From the NCBI GenBank assembly GCA_905205975.1, contig CAJLFQ010000014.1, positions 1 through 40,959 on the forward strand: a stretch of 40,959 nucleotides of DNA, read 5' to 3'. Source of the DNA: an uncultured Eubacteriales bacterium (GTDB lineage: Bacteria > Bacillota > Clostridia > Oscillospirales > QAMX01). A model generated the notes under the pieces. It was not told where the DNA came from and did not search any database. It saw only the letters and a program-made list of their open reading frames with translations. The position numbers and the translations under genes were made by a program. Of the stretch, positions 7,874 through 16,384 are shown one piece after another (within the stretch, counting starts at the first letter, position 1; every line of letters begins with the position of its first letter).

Positions 7874-8377
7874 TCAGCCTCTGTCCGCTCCGCCGGCCTG
7901 TGCCTGTCTCCGCCGTTCAATCGCTTCCAGCCATGCCTCCAGGCTGCTGCCGTTCTGCCGGGTTTCTTCCAGCCATGCCTGAAAATTGCGTTCCGCCTTT
8001 GAAGAACCGTCCGGGGCAGTGAGCGGTTCGTATCCATACCGAACAGCAAAGTGATTGTTTCTCGCGTTGTAGATCATCCGAATTTCGGTCGGAATCGCGC
8101 GGTCCGCTTTTTTGAAGAGCTTCCGGAAACGGTTGATGTCCTTGTTCCCTTCCTTCATCAGATCCATAATCAACCCCAGCGGCATCCGCAGCTCTTCTTT
8201 TGTGCAGATTTTGTCTTTGACCCGGTAGAAGACGTCATAGGATCTCGTCTTGTCTTCGCTTTGCAGATAGACAAAGACTTCGTCGACATCTGCGCCTGCG
8301 GCCTCTGCCGCCTCCATACAGAGGTCTATGGTCTCGGACTGCACCTTCATCATTTCCGCTGAAACGTCTTTTTTCAT
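7874..8377 (-). CDS. YezG/DUF600-like putative immunity protein
   Basis: A 167-aa cytoplasmic protein. The segment ADVDEVFVYLQSEDKTRSYD followed by a beta-rich middle and PTEIRMIYNARNNHFAVRYG resembles YezG/DUF600-type antitoxins (a run of strands ending in a '...N.F.I.Y.Y' motif). The match is by pattern only. In Bacillus subtilis, YezG neutralises YeeF, whose nuclease domain is the family seen at the C-terminus of the gene immediately upstream here. Position is the strongest evidence: the start is 32 nt after the toxin stop, with GAAGGAGG before the ATG. The last 30 residues are rich in Arg/Gln/Ala and look like a helical tail. Confidence 0.6.
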   Translation of the reverse strand: MKKDVSAEMMKVQSETIDLCMEAAEAAGADVDEVFVYLQSEDKTRSYDVFYRVKDKICTKEELRMPLGLIMDLMKEGNKDINRFRKLFKKADRAIPTEIRMIYNARNNHFAVRYGYEPLTAPDGSSKAERNFQAWLEETRQNGSSLEAWLEAIERRRQAQAGGADRG

Positions 8378-8409
8378 TTTGCTTCCTCCTTCAGATTTTC
8401 CTGCTCATT

Positions 8410-11127
8410 TTATCTGTTTTCAAACTGTATTTTCTCGATGAGACCATCAATGGCATAGCAAACATTGAATTTTGATGGTCGCAGGCTATCACCTTCATAT
8501 TCAAGTTGGAATCTAACAGCTATTGTTTTGCCTTTTTCAAGCGCCCGCATCCATTGTTTCTCCATTTTTGCATATCCTGATCTGTTTAAGTGGCGGAATT
8601 GAGAAACAACATTGTCGATTTCTTTTGACCCTCCGAAAGCATCACCAAACAAATGCCCCGCATCATCGCCTTTCAGTTTTCCAGGTGTTCGCCATTCATG
8701 TCGCAGTCTACTGGTGCGCATTGTACGTTGAAGATTTTTGGTGCCTCCATCGCTTATACGTCCCACTGAATCTGTCACATAGAAGTAGTCAAACTCGCCT
8801 GTCTGGTAGACATAATCTGATTTGAGCCTTGTTTTGCTCGGTTGATTTTCATCATGAATCAACTGGCTTCCATCCCGGGCAGCAACGTTTTCCCATGTGT
8901 CTATTATATCAAAATCAGATAAATTGTCAAGATCATTATTCCCTTTTGCTTGATTCTCTCCCTTAAATTCACCTGATACCAATTCAGAGGAACGTTCAGA
9001 TGTCAAAACATTGCCATCTTCGAATACTGGTCTACCTGTGTGAACCTCTGAGTTCGTAATTTCACTATCTGACACATTGTTTTCCAATGTACCGGTATCC
9101 TCCAGTTTTTGCACCGCAGATGCGCTGTCTGCTAGATCGGCATCATGCTGACCAGTCGGATCCGCTGTTTTTGCGGCATCCGGCACATCTCCGGCATTCG
9201 GCACATCTCCGGTATTCGGCGTATCTCCGGCACTCGGCGTATCTCCGGCATTCGGCGTATCTCCGGTATTCGGCGCATCACCGGTATTCGGCGTTTGGCG
9301 CCGAATCTGTCGGGTTCCGCGCCGGATAGAGCCGATCACTTCCGGCAAGTTCAGCACTGCGGCTTTCAGCGTGCCAACCACGGCGGCCTGTACCTTCTCC
9401 GCGCTGAACAGGTTGATATCGCTTTCCTCGTTCAGAATGAGCTTTTTGAGGCATGGATCCAGAACCGCCTGCAGATACTCTTCCAGCCCTTCCTGAACCG
9501 CTTTCCCGCCATATGCAGCAATGCTGTTCAGCGCAACCCTTGCCACCGGGTTTTTGACGACATGATAGAGCCCTTCCGCCAGACGCTCGCCCAGTTTTTC
9601 GCCGATTTTTTTGCTTGGTTCTGACATGTGGTCAACGCCGCCAAATGAATACTGCGTGACAAACTGCACAGCGCCCATCAGCATGGCATACATATTGGCG
9701 CTTTCGATCTCAGCCCCGGTCGTCAGCGCATATTCATAGGCGCTCCCGGTTTTGCCCATCGCAGAAACCAGCGCACCCGCAAACGACGAACCTGTCAGTT
9801 TGCCTACTGTGGCCGCCACAGCCATTTCAGTGACACCTGTCGTCAGCGTCAGCAGCTTTGCACCCATCCAGCTCTTTGAATTGACCCGCTCCAGATTGAG
9901 CTGATACGCGACCTCTTCCGCCTGTGTCAGCGGCATATAATGTGCTGCTGATGTCACAACCAGAGAAGACATCTCGATATCGTGTATCGCACCCATGATG
10001 CCCTTTTGCACCGCCAGAAAGCCGGACTGTATGAGACGGCTGAGCGGGCTGGATCTCTCAATTCTTTTTGCCCTTTGCTTTCCTTTTTCCTCATTCAGCT
10101 CGTTCCGGCGCTCCTGAAGAATCCACTGCTTCCGCATGTACTGGTCGTAGATTTCCTTTTCAGCCAGCGTCAATGCTTCTTCGTTGTGGATTTTGACACG
10201 AAGCTTCTGATACGTTTCGTCGTGCTGTACATCCCAGTCGACCTGATTCAGCGCTTTCTCCGTTGCAATTCCGCTGACCATATCCCGAAAACCGCCCAGC
10301 ACTTCTGATTCGTACCGTTCTTGAATCAGCTCCTGCCAATCCTGCTCTTCCTGCGATAACATGGTTTTGCCGTCAGATTCCAGCATTGCAAGATGCTCTG
10401 TCCGAATTTCTGCCGACGTCATGCTGCTGACAATTTGTTTCTGCTCCCGGTAACGTTCTGCTCGAACGCTTTCGCGCATGGTCCCGGTTTCCGCAAGGTC
10501 ATTCAGACCTTCTTCCCGCAGGCGCTGCTGGATTTCCAGCGCGGTTCCACCCTTTCTGTACTCCTCCGGCAGAATGATGTCTTCGAAATTCGTTGGATTC
10601 ACCGGCGTCATGAAATCTTTGCGCTTCGGCAGTTCCGGCATAGCTGATACAAGCGCCGGGTTTGCATCCATCTGTCTTGCTGCAAACCGGCGTGTTGCCT
10701 CCACTTCCGGCTTCAGTGCAAAGCCAGCGTCTGATGCGTGCTCCAAATCACGAAGTTCATAGGGTACTTCATACGGTCTGGATGCTGCGCCGTATCGAAG
10801 CTGCTGATCCTCCGGGTTTCGTACGAAACGTCCTGCTTCTGCAAGCATCTGCTGTTCTTTCAGAATCCGCTCTGCGTTTTGCAGGCGCGTCTGCGCCATC
10901 GCTTTCGCATCTCTGAGTCGTTTTTCAGAAACCGCTCTCTCGACTGGCAGCATTTTCGGCTTGCCGTCGGCGCTGTCATCCGCCCATTTCTGTACAGGAA
11001 CCCGAGTTCGGCCTTGTTCCGACGTGTGCGCAACGCGCAGCCGGCTCTCCGTCGTAATCATCCTTCCTGCTGCGCCTGCTGTTTGCGCCACACGGCGGCG
11101 GCTTTCATCTGTAACCTGTCTCAGCAT
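8410..11127 (-). CDS. Phage internal-protein-like polymorphic toxin with C-terminal DNA/RNA non-specific endonuclease
   Basis: A 905-aa, three-part protein. Residues 1 to about 370 are charged and helical (long Glu/Arg/Gln-rich stretches). Residues about 370-600 are Ala/Gly-rich and amphipathic to hydrophobic (MAVAATVGKLTGSSFAGALV, GKAVQEGLEEYLQAVLDP), as in phage internal/ejection or large polyvalent proteins. Residues about 610-650 are a linker of six 6-residue repeats of the N/S-A/T-G-D-A/T/V-P type. The C-terminal 140 residues carry the Endonuclease_NS_2 signature: KGDDAGHLFGDAFGGS with predicted catalytic His825, then DNVVSQFRHLNRSGYAKMEK, as in YeeF-type LXG toxins. It is the last phage-type gene before the immunity genes, the place where polymorphic toxins end. 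No signal peptide is seen, so export would depend on the particle or on lysis. The start has GAGAGGGGGAAGG upstream. Confidence 0.82.
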   Translation of the reverse strand: MLRQVTDESRRRVAQTAGAAGRMITTESRLRVAHTSEQGRTRVPVQKWADDSADGKPKMLPVERAVSEKRLRDAKAMAQTRLQNAERILKEQQMLAEAGRFVRNPEDQQLRYGAASRPYEVPYELRDLEHASDAGFALKPEVEATRRFAARQMDANPALVSAMPELPKRKDFMTPVNPTNFEDIILPEEYRKGGTALEIQQRLREEGLNDLAETGTMRESVRAERYREQKQIVSSMTSAEIRTEHLAMLESDGKTMLSQEEQDWQELIQERYESEVLGGFRDMVSGIATEKALNQVDWDVQHDETYQKLRVKIHNEEALTLAEKEIYDQYMRKQWILQERRNELNEEKGKQRAKRIERSSPLSRLIQSGFLAVQKGIMGAIHDIEMSSLVVTSAAHYMPLTQAEEVAYQLNLERVNSKSWMGAKLLTLTTGVTEMAVAATVGKLTGSSFAGALVSAMGKTGSAYEYALTTGAEIESANMYAMLMGAVQFVTQYSFGGVDHMSEPSKKIGEKLGERLAEGLYHVVKNPVARVALNSIAAYGGKAVQEGLEEYLQAVLDPCLKKLILNEESDINLFSAEKVQAAVVGTLKAAVLNLPEVIGSIRRGTRQIRRQTPNTGDAPNTGDTPNAGDTPSAGDTPNTGDVPNAGDVPDAAKTADPTGQHDADLADSASAVQKLEDTGTLENNVSDSEITNSEVHTGRPVFEDGNVLTSERSSELVSGEFKGENQAKGNNDLDNLSDFDIIDTWENVAARDGSQLIHDENQPSKTRLKSDYVYQTGEFDYFYVTDSVGRISDGGTKNLQRTMRTSRLRHEWRTPGKLKGDDAGHLFGDAFGGSKEIDNVVSQFRHLNRSGYAKMEKQWMRALEKGKTIAVRFQLEYEGDSLRPSKFNVCYAIDGLIEKIQFENR
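9181..9294 (-). repeat. 18-bp tandem repeat encoding the toxin linker
   Basis: Six head-to-tail 18-bp copies (9181-9288), plus a partial seventh, differ at only a few positions (plus strand CGGCRYATCTCCGGYAYT). Each encodes six residues such as NTGDTP or NAGDVP. The array joins the structural part of the protein to its nuclease domain and could expand, contract, or act as a recombination point for toxin-tip exchange. Confidence 0.9.
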
Positions 11128-11217
11128 TGCCTTCCCCCTCTCGTCTTTGTCTTGTTTCTCGCTTGTTGCTCGCTTGTTGCTTATGGAAGCAAGGAAGCAG
11201 ACTGCAATGCTGCATTA

Positions 11218-12654
11218 TCAATTGTCTTTTTGGCAGGCTTCCCAGGTATCCCACAGCTGGTAGCGGGTCAGCAGGCGGCCGATTTCTTCGTTGCTCAAGC
11301 CCGGCAGGCTGGCCAGATACCGCACCGCTTTCTCCATGACTGCGACATCCGTCGTGCGGTTTTTGCCGCCGTATTCCGTCGTATACAGCATCTCTTCGAG
11401 GGCCGGTGCAACATCTTCATACCGCAGGTATTCGTTCGGCTGCATGGACGCCTGATAATTCTGCGCCACGAGCTGCCTCAGATACGCGTACCCGCTCACA
11501 CCGAGCCGGTCGGTATACATCCGTCTGGCCGAAGCGCTCAGCAGATAGTCGATCAGCAGCTGTTCGCCGTTGCCTGCTTTCTGGTAAATTTCAAACAGGC
11601 GTTCCGCTTCCATCTCCGCCTCGCGCGCTTTCAGCGCTTCCAAGCCCGCCTGCACTGCATCGGTGCTTTGGCGCGTCCCCGCAGTCCTGCTTCCGCCGTA
11701 TACGCTTTGATACAGCCGCTGCGTCTCCAGCGCATAGGCGCGTTCTGCGGCGCCGGTGTCAATGCCCAGCGCGCGCAGCAGGCTGAAATCGCCGTATTCC
11801 GCCGCCGCGTATGCGTTCTGAATGGCCTGCTGTTCTTCGGCGCTTTTTGCATTCCGCAGCTTCAGCGATTGCTCAAAGGCCACGTCTGCACGGCTGTCTT
11901 CATATGCCCGTACCGCCTGCGCATCGCTGACTGCATCCCGCTGCCGCTGGTATGCATCGCTGCGGTCGGCATTCGCCTGCTCCTGCATCATGCGGAAATA
12001 ATCAGCCTCCAGCTCAGCCAGATTGGCGCTGCCCGCCTGACGCGCCGCAGAAATCTGCTGTTCCAGCGCCGCCAGCGCACGCAGGCGTTCCTGCTCGTTT
12101 TGATTGCCGCGTTCCCGGTAGGCCGTCATCTGCGCAATCTGCGCGCTGTCCGAATAGCCGCTGTTATAAAGCCCCTGCGAGGTCAGACTGTTGGCCAGCC
12201 CTTCGCGGCTCTGCTGATAGCCCTGATAATTTGCCCGCGCCAGCGCGTCATACTGACGGCCGATCTCCGGCCGCTGGGCTTCCAGCGCCGAGACCTCCGC
12301 CGCCGTCCGCTCTTCCGCGGCGCGTTTTGCGGCGGCCTGCGCCTTTTGCAGGTACCCCGCCGCATCCCCGGCGGACGCATTCCGCCCGGCCTGCCATGCA
12401 GTCCAGTCGACGCCGCCCTGCGGGGTCATCACCCATGTCCGGCTGCCCGACGCATCGCTGACGATGGACCCGTTTTCCACGCGGTGCTGCCCCGCCTCGT
12501 CCTGATACATCCGGTTGGCAATCGCATAGCCGATCCGGCTCCGGCCGGACGGATCGATATACGCCAGCGGAATGGCGTTCGGATTGTGCGCGGATGTGAC
12601 CCCTGTTTCCGGATCCAGATACGTTGTTTCAATTTTTCCGTTTCCCATTGCCAT
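11218..12654 (-). CDS. Putative phage internal virion (ejection) protein
   Basis: A 478-aa protein with a short beta-containing N-terminus (MAMGNGKIETTYLDPETGV) and a very long Ala/Gln/Glu/Arg-rich helical body with coiled-coil character (AAAKRAAEERTAAEVSALEA, LAALEQQISAARQAGSANLA). Such helical, Gly/Ser-interrupted proteins (LTSQGLYNSGYSDSAQ) between capsid and toxin genes resemble internal/ejection proteins of podovirus-like clostridial phages. This is inferred from composition and position. It lies 90 nt upstream of the toxin gene and may partner with it inside the particle. The start has GAAGGGA upstream; the second Met (residue 3) is an alternative. Confidence 0.6.
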   Translation of the reverse strand: MAMGNGKIETTYLDPETGVTSAHNPNAIPLAYIDPSGRSRIGYAIANRMYQDEAGQHRVENGSIVSDASGSRTWVMTPQGGVDWTAWQAGRNASAGDAAGYLQKAQAAAKRAAEERTAAEVSALEAQRPEIGRQYDALARANYQGYQQSREGLANSLTSQGLYNSGYSDSAQIAQMTAYRERGNQNEQERLRALAALEQQISAARQAGSANLAELEADYFRMMQEQANADRSDAYQRQRDAVSDAQAVRAYEDSRADVAFEQSLKLRNAKSAEEQQAIQNAYAAAEYGDFSLLRALGIDTGAAERAYALETQRLYQSVYGGSRTAGTRQSTDAVQAGLEALKAREAEMEAERLFEIYQKAGNGEQLLIDYLLSASARRMYTDRLGVSGYAYLRQLVAQNYQASMQPNEYLRYEDVAPALEEMLYTTEYGGKNRTTDVAVMEKAVRYLASLPGLSNEEIGRLLTRYQLWDTWEACQKDN

Positions 12655-12727
12655 CGTCTTTTTTCCCTTCTCTTCTTTTGATGCCCGGCGTCTAGCCGGT
12701 TTTTGGTTTTGATATGCACGGATGGTG

Positions 12728-12757
12728 CAATGGGCGGCCGAAAACGGCCGCCCATTG
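12728..12757 (-). other. Strong intergenic hairpin between decoration and internal-protein genes
   Basis: A perfect 13-bp stem (12728-12740 with 12745-12757), almost all GC, has a 4-nt loop. No T tract follows on the minus strand. It could attenuate read-through from the capsid genes into the internal-protein/toxin genes, or stabilise the upstream mRNA. It is just after the stop at 12769. Confidence 0.75.
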
Positions 12758-12768
12758 TATGTATGCGC

Positions 12769-13113
12769 CTATCTCGGCAATGCGAGACAGCCCGCCGACA
12801 GACCGGCTGCCGACGCTGTCAGACGGATCTTGCCACGGTCTGCACCTTTGGTCATGCAAAACCGGCCGGATTCCAGCGCGATGTACTGCGTCGAGTTCGC
12901 CGCAACCGAAACCGTCAGGTCGGACGTCCCCTGAATGCCGTCGCCGGCTTTGATCGTCGCCGTCACCGCTGCGGTCGACGTGAGAATGATCACCGTCGAT
13001 TCGTCTCCGGCCGGCGTCAGGACTGCGCCATCGGTTGCGTCCACCGCCGCCAGCGTCACCGTACCCGCTTCGTTCCATTTGAGCCGTTTGGCCGTCACTT
13101 TGGATGCTGCCAT
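12769..13113 (-). CDS. Putative capsid decoration/head fibre protein
   Basis: A 114-aa protein rich in Thr, Ala, Val and Gly with beta-strand periodicity (EAGTVTLAAVDATDGAVL, DLTVSVAANSTQYIALESG). This composition is usual for decoration or head-fibre proteins, and the gene lies directly after the major capsid gene, as decoration genes often do. An AGGAGG site is 8 nt before the ATG. No motif assigns it to a specific family. Confidence 0.6.
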   Translation of the reverse strand: MAASKVTAKRLKWNEAGTVTLAAVDATDGAVLTPAGDESTVIILTSTAAVTATIKAGDGIQGTSDLTVSVAANSTQYIALESGRFCMTKGADRGKIRLTASAAGLSAGCLALPR

Positions 13114-13129
13114 ATTTGTTCCTCCTGTT

Positions 13130-13167
13130 CGGATGTTTGATCATCGTTTGATGATCGGATGTTTGAT
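13130..13167. repeat. Short direct and inverted repeats between capsid and decoration genes
   Basis: CGGATGTTTGAT occurs at 13130-13141 and 13156-13167, flanking an inverted repeat GATCATC/GATGATC (13139-13145 with 13150-13156). The function is unknown. It may be a small duplication rather than a regulatory site. Confidence 0.5.
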
Positions 13168-13186
13168 TCGCGGTTTGCGCCGCCGG

Positions 13187-14008
13187 TTACGCCTGATGCG
13201 CGCGGACGATATACAGTTCCTTCGGCCGGACAACCTTTGCGCCGTAGGTATCCAGCACCTTGACGGCGTCGGCAAACTGCTTTTCCGGGCGATACGGCTC
13301 GACTTTTTCAATGCCGTGGGCAAACGCCACCGCATCCTTCGTCCGGATCAGCATGCAGTCGTCGCTCCCGCTCTTGGGCAGGTTGTTCGACAGCTTGACG
13401 ACGGCGTTGTTGTACATACCGACAATGCCCTTTCGAATCTGATCGACGTTGTTGGTGCTCAGTTCCGTCAGCTTGTTTTTGAACAGGTTGTAGAACCACG
13501 GCGTCATGACGATGGAAACGTCGGCGTTGATTTTGACGCCGTTGTTCCACAGCCAGACGAACGCATTGTCGATCAGCGTCTTCGCGGCGTCGGCCGTTTC
13601 CACTTTGGCGGAATCGCTCTTGCCGCCTGCGCCCTCCGCCGCCACCGTGCCGATGTAGGCGTCGCGCTGCTCCGCCAGCTCCTCGGCGCTGCCCTTCATA
13701 TAGGCGTCCATCATGCCCTCGACGGCCTGCGCCTCGTCGATGTCGTCCACGATGAAGTGCGTGTACTTGTACTGGTTGACGTCGAGAAACACCGACGTAT
13801 CTGCCGGGGTTTCGGCGGTTTCAATGTCTGTGCCCGGTTCATAGGTCTTGACCGTCGGACGCGACGCGCCGATGATTTTTACCCGTTTGCCAATGCCGAC
13901 GCTGCCCTGCCACTGCGTGTTGCAGTCCTCCTGCAATACACAGAGCTTGCCCAGCTCCTGCTGAATGCGTTTCGCCCAAACGGTCGGTTTGAAGTTTTCG
14001 TATGCCAT
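13187..14008 (-). CDS. Phage major capsid protein
   Basis: A 273-aa protein starting MAYENFKPTVWAKRIQQELG. The opening and the GIGKRVKIIGASRPTVKTYE region, together with FLDVNQYKYTHFIVDDID and the later VMTPWFYNLF, fit the P22-coat/HK97-fold capsid proteins of clostridial phages. It self-assembles into the capsid shell. It lies just after the putative scaffold and portal genes, the conserved portal-scaffold-capsid order. GAGGAGG precedes the ATG. The assignment rests on motif memory and order. Confidence 0.75.
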   Translation of the reverse strand: MAYENFKPTVWAKRIQQELGKLCVLQEDCNTQWQGSVGIGKRVKIIGASRPTVKTYEPGTDIETAETPADTSVFLDVNQYKYTHFIVDDIDEAQAVEGMMDAYMKGSAEELAEQRDAYIGTVAAEGAGGKSDSAKVETADAAKTLIDNAFVWLWNNGVKINADVSIVMTPWFYNLFKNKLTELSTNNVDQIRKGIVGMYNNAVVKLSNNLPKSGSDDCMLIRTKDAVAFAHGIEKVEPYRPEKQFADAVKVLDTYGAKVVRPKELYIVRAHQA

Positions 14009-14024
14009 ATGCGTGATTTCCTCC

Positions 14025-14714
14025 TCATTTTCTCCACTTTGTCATAGACTGCATGACTCTTTCCATAATTTTCGGGTCGTCCAGTTCCCTTGCGCTCAGC
14101 CGGTCGACATCCGCAGGGCTGTAATACGTTTTCTCCTGACAGGTATCCAGCCCGACTGCGCCGGTATCCGGCGGAACCGGTTTTCCTGCGCCTTCCGCGC
14201 GTTTGACCGCTTCATATGCGGCCAGATTGCCGACACCGGCGCAGCGCAGGCGAAGATATGTTTCGCCCAGTTCGCCGATGGACTGCACGGACAAAGCCGG
14301 GTCGTGCGCCCGGAGCTCCGCCAGCTCCTGCATCTGCCGGTATCGAAGCAGCTGCTGCCGGAACCCGGCGTTTTCCTGCCGGAGCCGATCTGCTTCGTCC
14401 GAACCCGCGGGGGCTGCGGCTTCCTGAGACGGCTCCTGCGTTTCCCGGACGCCGCCTGCATCCTCCACTTCGCCCTGCCGCTCGGCGCGGAAGGCCGCGT
14501 TTTCCCGTTCCAGCGCTTCCATGCGCTGGCGCATCCGCTTGAACGCGGCGTTTTCTGCCCGCGTCTGCGGTTCTTTGCTCTGCCCGTCTGCGGCTCCGGG
14601 CTGCCCTGCGCCCGCGGAGACTTCCGCGTTCAGGGTTTCTGTCTGGGCGTCAACGGATTCGCCCTGCCCCGCGCTGACGGCTTCTTCAGCCGCAGTTTCA
14701 AGGTTTTCTGCCAT
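14025..14714 (-). CDS. Putative phage scaffolding protein
   Basis: A 229-aa acidic, low-complexity protein. The Ala/Glu/Gln/Gly-rich N-terminus is followed by coiled-coil segments (FKRMRQRMEALERENAAFRA, ADRLRQENAGFRQQLLRYRQ). Scaffold proteins of DUF4355 type have this composition and sit between portal and capsid genes, as here. They direct shell assembly and are then removed. ATG 14714 was chosen (MAENLETAAEE) with GAGGAGG about 12 nt upstream; a TTG at 14765 would add 17 residues. Confidence 0.62.
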   Translation of the reverse strand: MAENLETAAEEAVSAGQGESVDAQTETLNAEVSAGAGQPGAADGQSKEPQTRAENAAFKRMRQRMEALERENAAFRAERQGEVEDAGGVRETQEPSQEAAAPAGSDEADRLRQENAGFRQQLLRYRQMQELAELRAHDPALSVQSIGELGETYLRLRCAGVGNLAAYEAVKRAEGAGKPVPPDTGAVGLDTCQEKTYYSPADVDRLSARELDDPKIMERVMQSMTKWRK

Positions 14715-14784
14715 ATTCTGCAAGTTCCTCCTCAATTTGATTTCCGTCTGGTTTCCGTTTGTCAAACGCTTTGACCGGCTACCG

Positions 14785-16353
14785 TCAGATCATCTGACCG
14801 CCTCCCTCGCCCGGTCCGGCGGGCGGCATCATGCCGTCCGGCTGATCGGCCCGTTTTTCCAGAATGGCGCGAAACGCCTCTTTCGGCGCGGAGGCATCGT
14901 CCGGCAGAGCCTCCACATATTCCGCAAACGTGATCTGTCCGGCGGCCAGCGCCCGTTCCAGCGCCTCTTCCCGTGCATATTTGGAAAATGGGTTCGTCGG
15001 GCTGGCGTCAATCCGGACTGTCAGGCGGAGCTCGTCGAACGCCTCCGGCGCAATGCGGTCCAGCCGCACAATGCCGTCCGTCTGCTGTGCCGGAATGGTC
15101 AGCCCTTCTGGGTGATAGGCGCGCCACAAATCGATCCAGACGAGCGCGACGTCTTCGACGAACTGCTTGAACATGGCGATCTGCTCGTTGAGCGGAACGG
15201 CCGCCTGATCCCGGACGGCGATGATGGCCGCGCCGGATGCTCTTTCCGGGTTGATCTGACCGAGCGCCGCGTCGCCCGCGCCTGCGAGGTCGCGCGTCGT
15301 CTGAATCAGATCCGCCTGCAAAATGCCCGCCTCCTGACTCATCGGCGCCGGGGCGATGTAGGTAAAGATATCCTGCACACTCTGCACGCTGGCGGTTTTG
15401 ACGGCGATTGCTTTGCCCACGTTTTCCACATCCGCCGGATTCTCGATCAGATTTTTGACGTAGACCGGCTTGGCAAAGGCGTTCATCTTGGCGGAGATCA
15501 GGCGCCGCGCAAGTAGGCGGTTTGCCTCGATCTGGTTCGGGATGATGGGCAGGACTTCGCCCGTGCCACGCGCGGAGTTCTTTTTGGGAATCCAGACGAA
15601 CGACGCCATGGGATATTTTGTCAGACCGGTGATGGGCGTATCCGGCTGGTAGATGACCGTCTGCGTGGAGCGGGCGATGTGGATTTCGCCGTTATCGTCG
15701 CGCCAGAGATACAGGAGGCAGCTGCATTTGCCGTCGCCCTTGACCTCCGTATCGTCGCCGACGACCGTTTCCGTGTCTTCATCCGGCGTGATCTGCTCGA
15801 TCAGTTCCTTTTTCAGCCCGTTTTTCTTGGCGTCGCGCTTGACGTCGTTGACCGGGCGGCGCTCATAGAGGATGATGTATTCCTGCTTTTGCAAGTCGCG
15901 CTGCTGTTCGTCGGCGAGGTAAACCGCCGTGTTGTCGATGACCTGCGCGTCAAGATTGCGGTTGTAGAAATAGACGTAGGAATCGCCAGAAATGCAGGCG
16001 TCGCGGACGATGCGCCAGCAGAGCGTGTCCATTTTCTGCGCCTCCCAGTGCTGACGCGCGTACTCGTTTAGGTCGGCGCAGATGCGTTCCGCCTCTTTGC
16101 CGCCGGATGGGTCGTTCGACGTGTAGACGATCTGCATTTGCTGCATGCTGACCATCGCCGTCTTGTATTCGACGGTCGGGGCGATGAAGTTGTAGACCGG
16201 CAGCTCCTCCGCGCTGAACACGCCGTGCCACTGGTCGCCCTCAAAGAAGCGGAAGGCTTTTGCCGTTTGCTCATACAGATTCTGCCGGCTGTGATGCGTC
16301 ACACCGCGGCGGTACCGCTGCCAGATATACGTTTCCGTAAGTTCTTGTGCCAT
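14785..16353 (-). CDS. Phage portal protein
   Basis: A 522-aa protein starting MAQELTETYIWQRYRRGVTH. It has the typical portal N-terminus (NLYEQTAKAFRFFEGDQW), a wing/stem region with KYPMASFVWIPKKN and GEVLPIIPNQIEANRLLARR, and a helical crown near the end. Portal dodecamers form the DNA and protein channel at one capsid vertex and bind terminase during packaging. No terminase gene precedes it; the gene before it encodes a spanin-like membrane protein. ATG 16353 has AAAGGAG upstream; the open frame extends further but without a good start. Confidence 0.8.
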   Translation of the reverse strand: MAQELTETYIWQRYRRGVTHHSRQNLYEQTAKAFRFFEGDQWHGVFSAEELPVYNFIAPTVEYKTAMVSMQQMQIVYTSNDPSGGKEAERICADLNEYARQHWEAQKMDTLCWRIVRDACISGDSYVYFYNRNLDAQVIDNTAVYLADEQQRDLQKQEYIILYERRPVNDVKRDAKKNGLKKELIEQITPDEDTETVVGDDTEVKGDGKCSCLLYLWRDDNGEIHIARSTQTVIYQPDTPITGLTKYPMASFVWIPKKNSARGTGEVLPIIPNQIEANRLLARRLISAKMNAFAKPVYVKNLIENPADVENVGKAIAVKTASVQSVQDIFTYIAPAPMSQEAGILQADLIQTTRDLAGAGDAALGQINPERASGAAIIAVRDQAAVPLNEQIAMFKQFVEDVALVWIDLWRAYHPEGLTIPAQQTDGIVRLDRIAPEAFDELRLTVRIDASPTNPFSKYAREEALERALAAGQITFAEYVEALPDDASAPKEAFRAILEKRADQPDGMMPPAGPGEGGGQMI

Positions 16354-16384
16354 GACTGCTCCTTTCTTTATATATGACGCCGCT

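Noticed and set aside
9181..9294. Tandem repeats considered as a CRISPR array
   Set aside because: Units are contiguous with no spacers, and are in frame inside a protein gene encoding a regular linker.
10738..12681. A 647-codon plus-strand frame across the toxin and internal-protein genes
   Set aside because: Antisense to two genes with good starts and family motifs; its translation has the Arg/Leu/Phe-rich look of a shadow frame.
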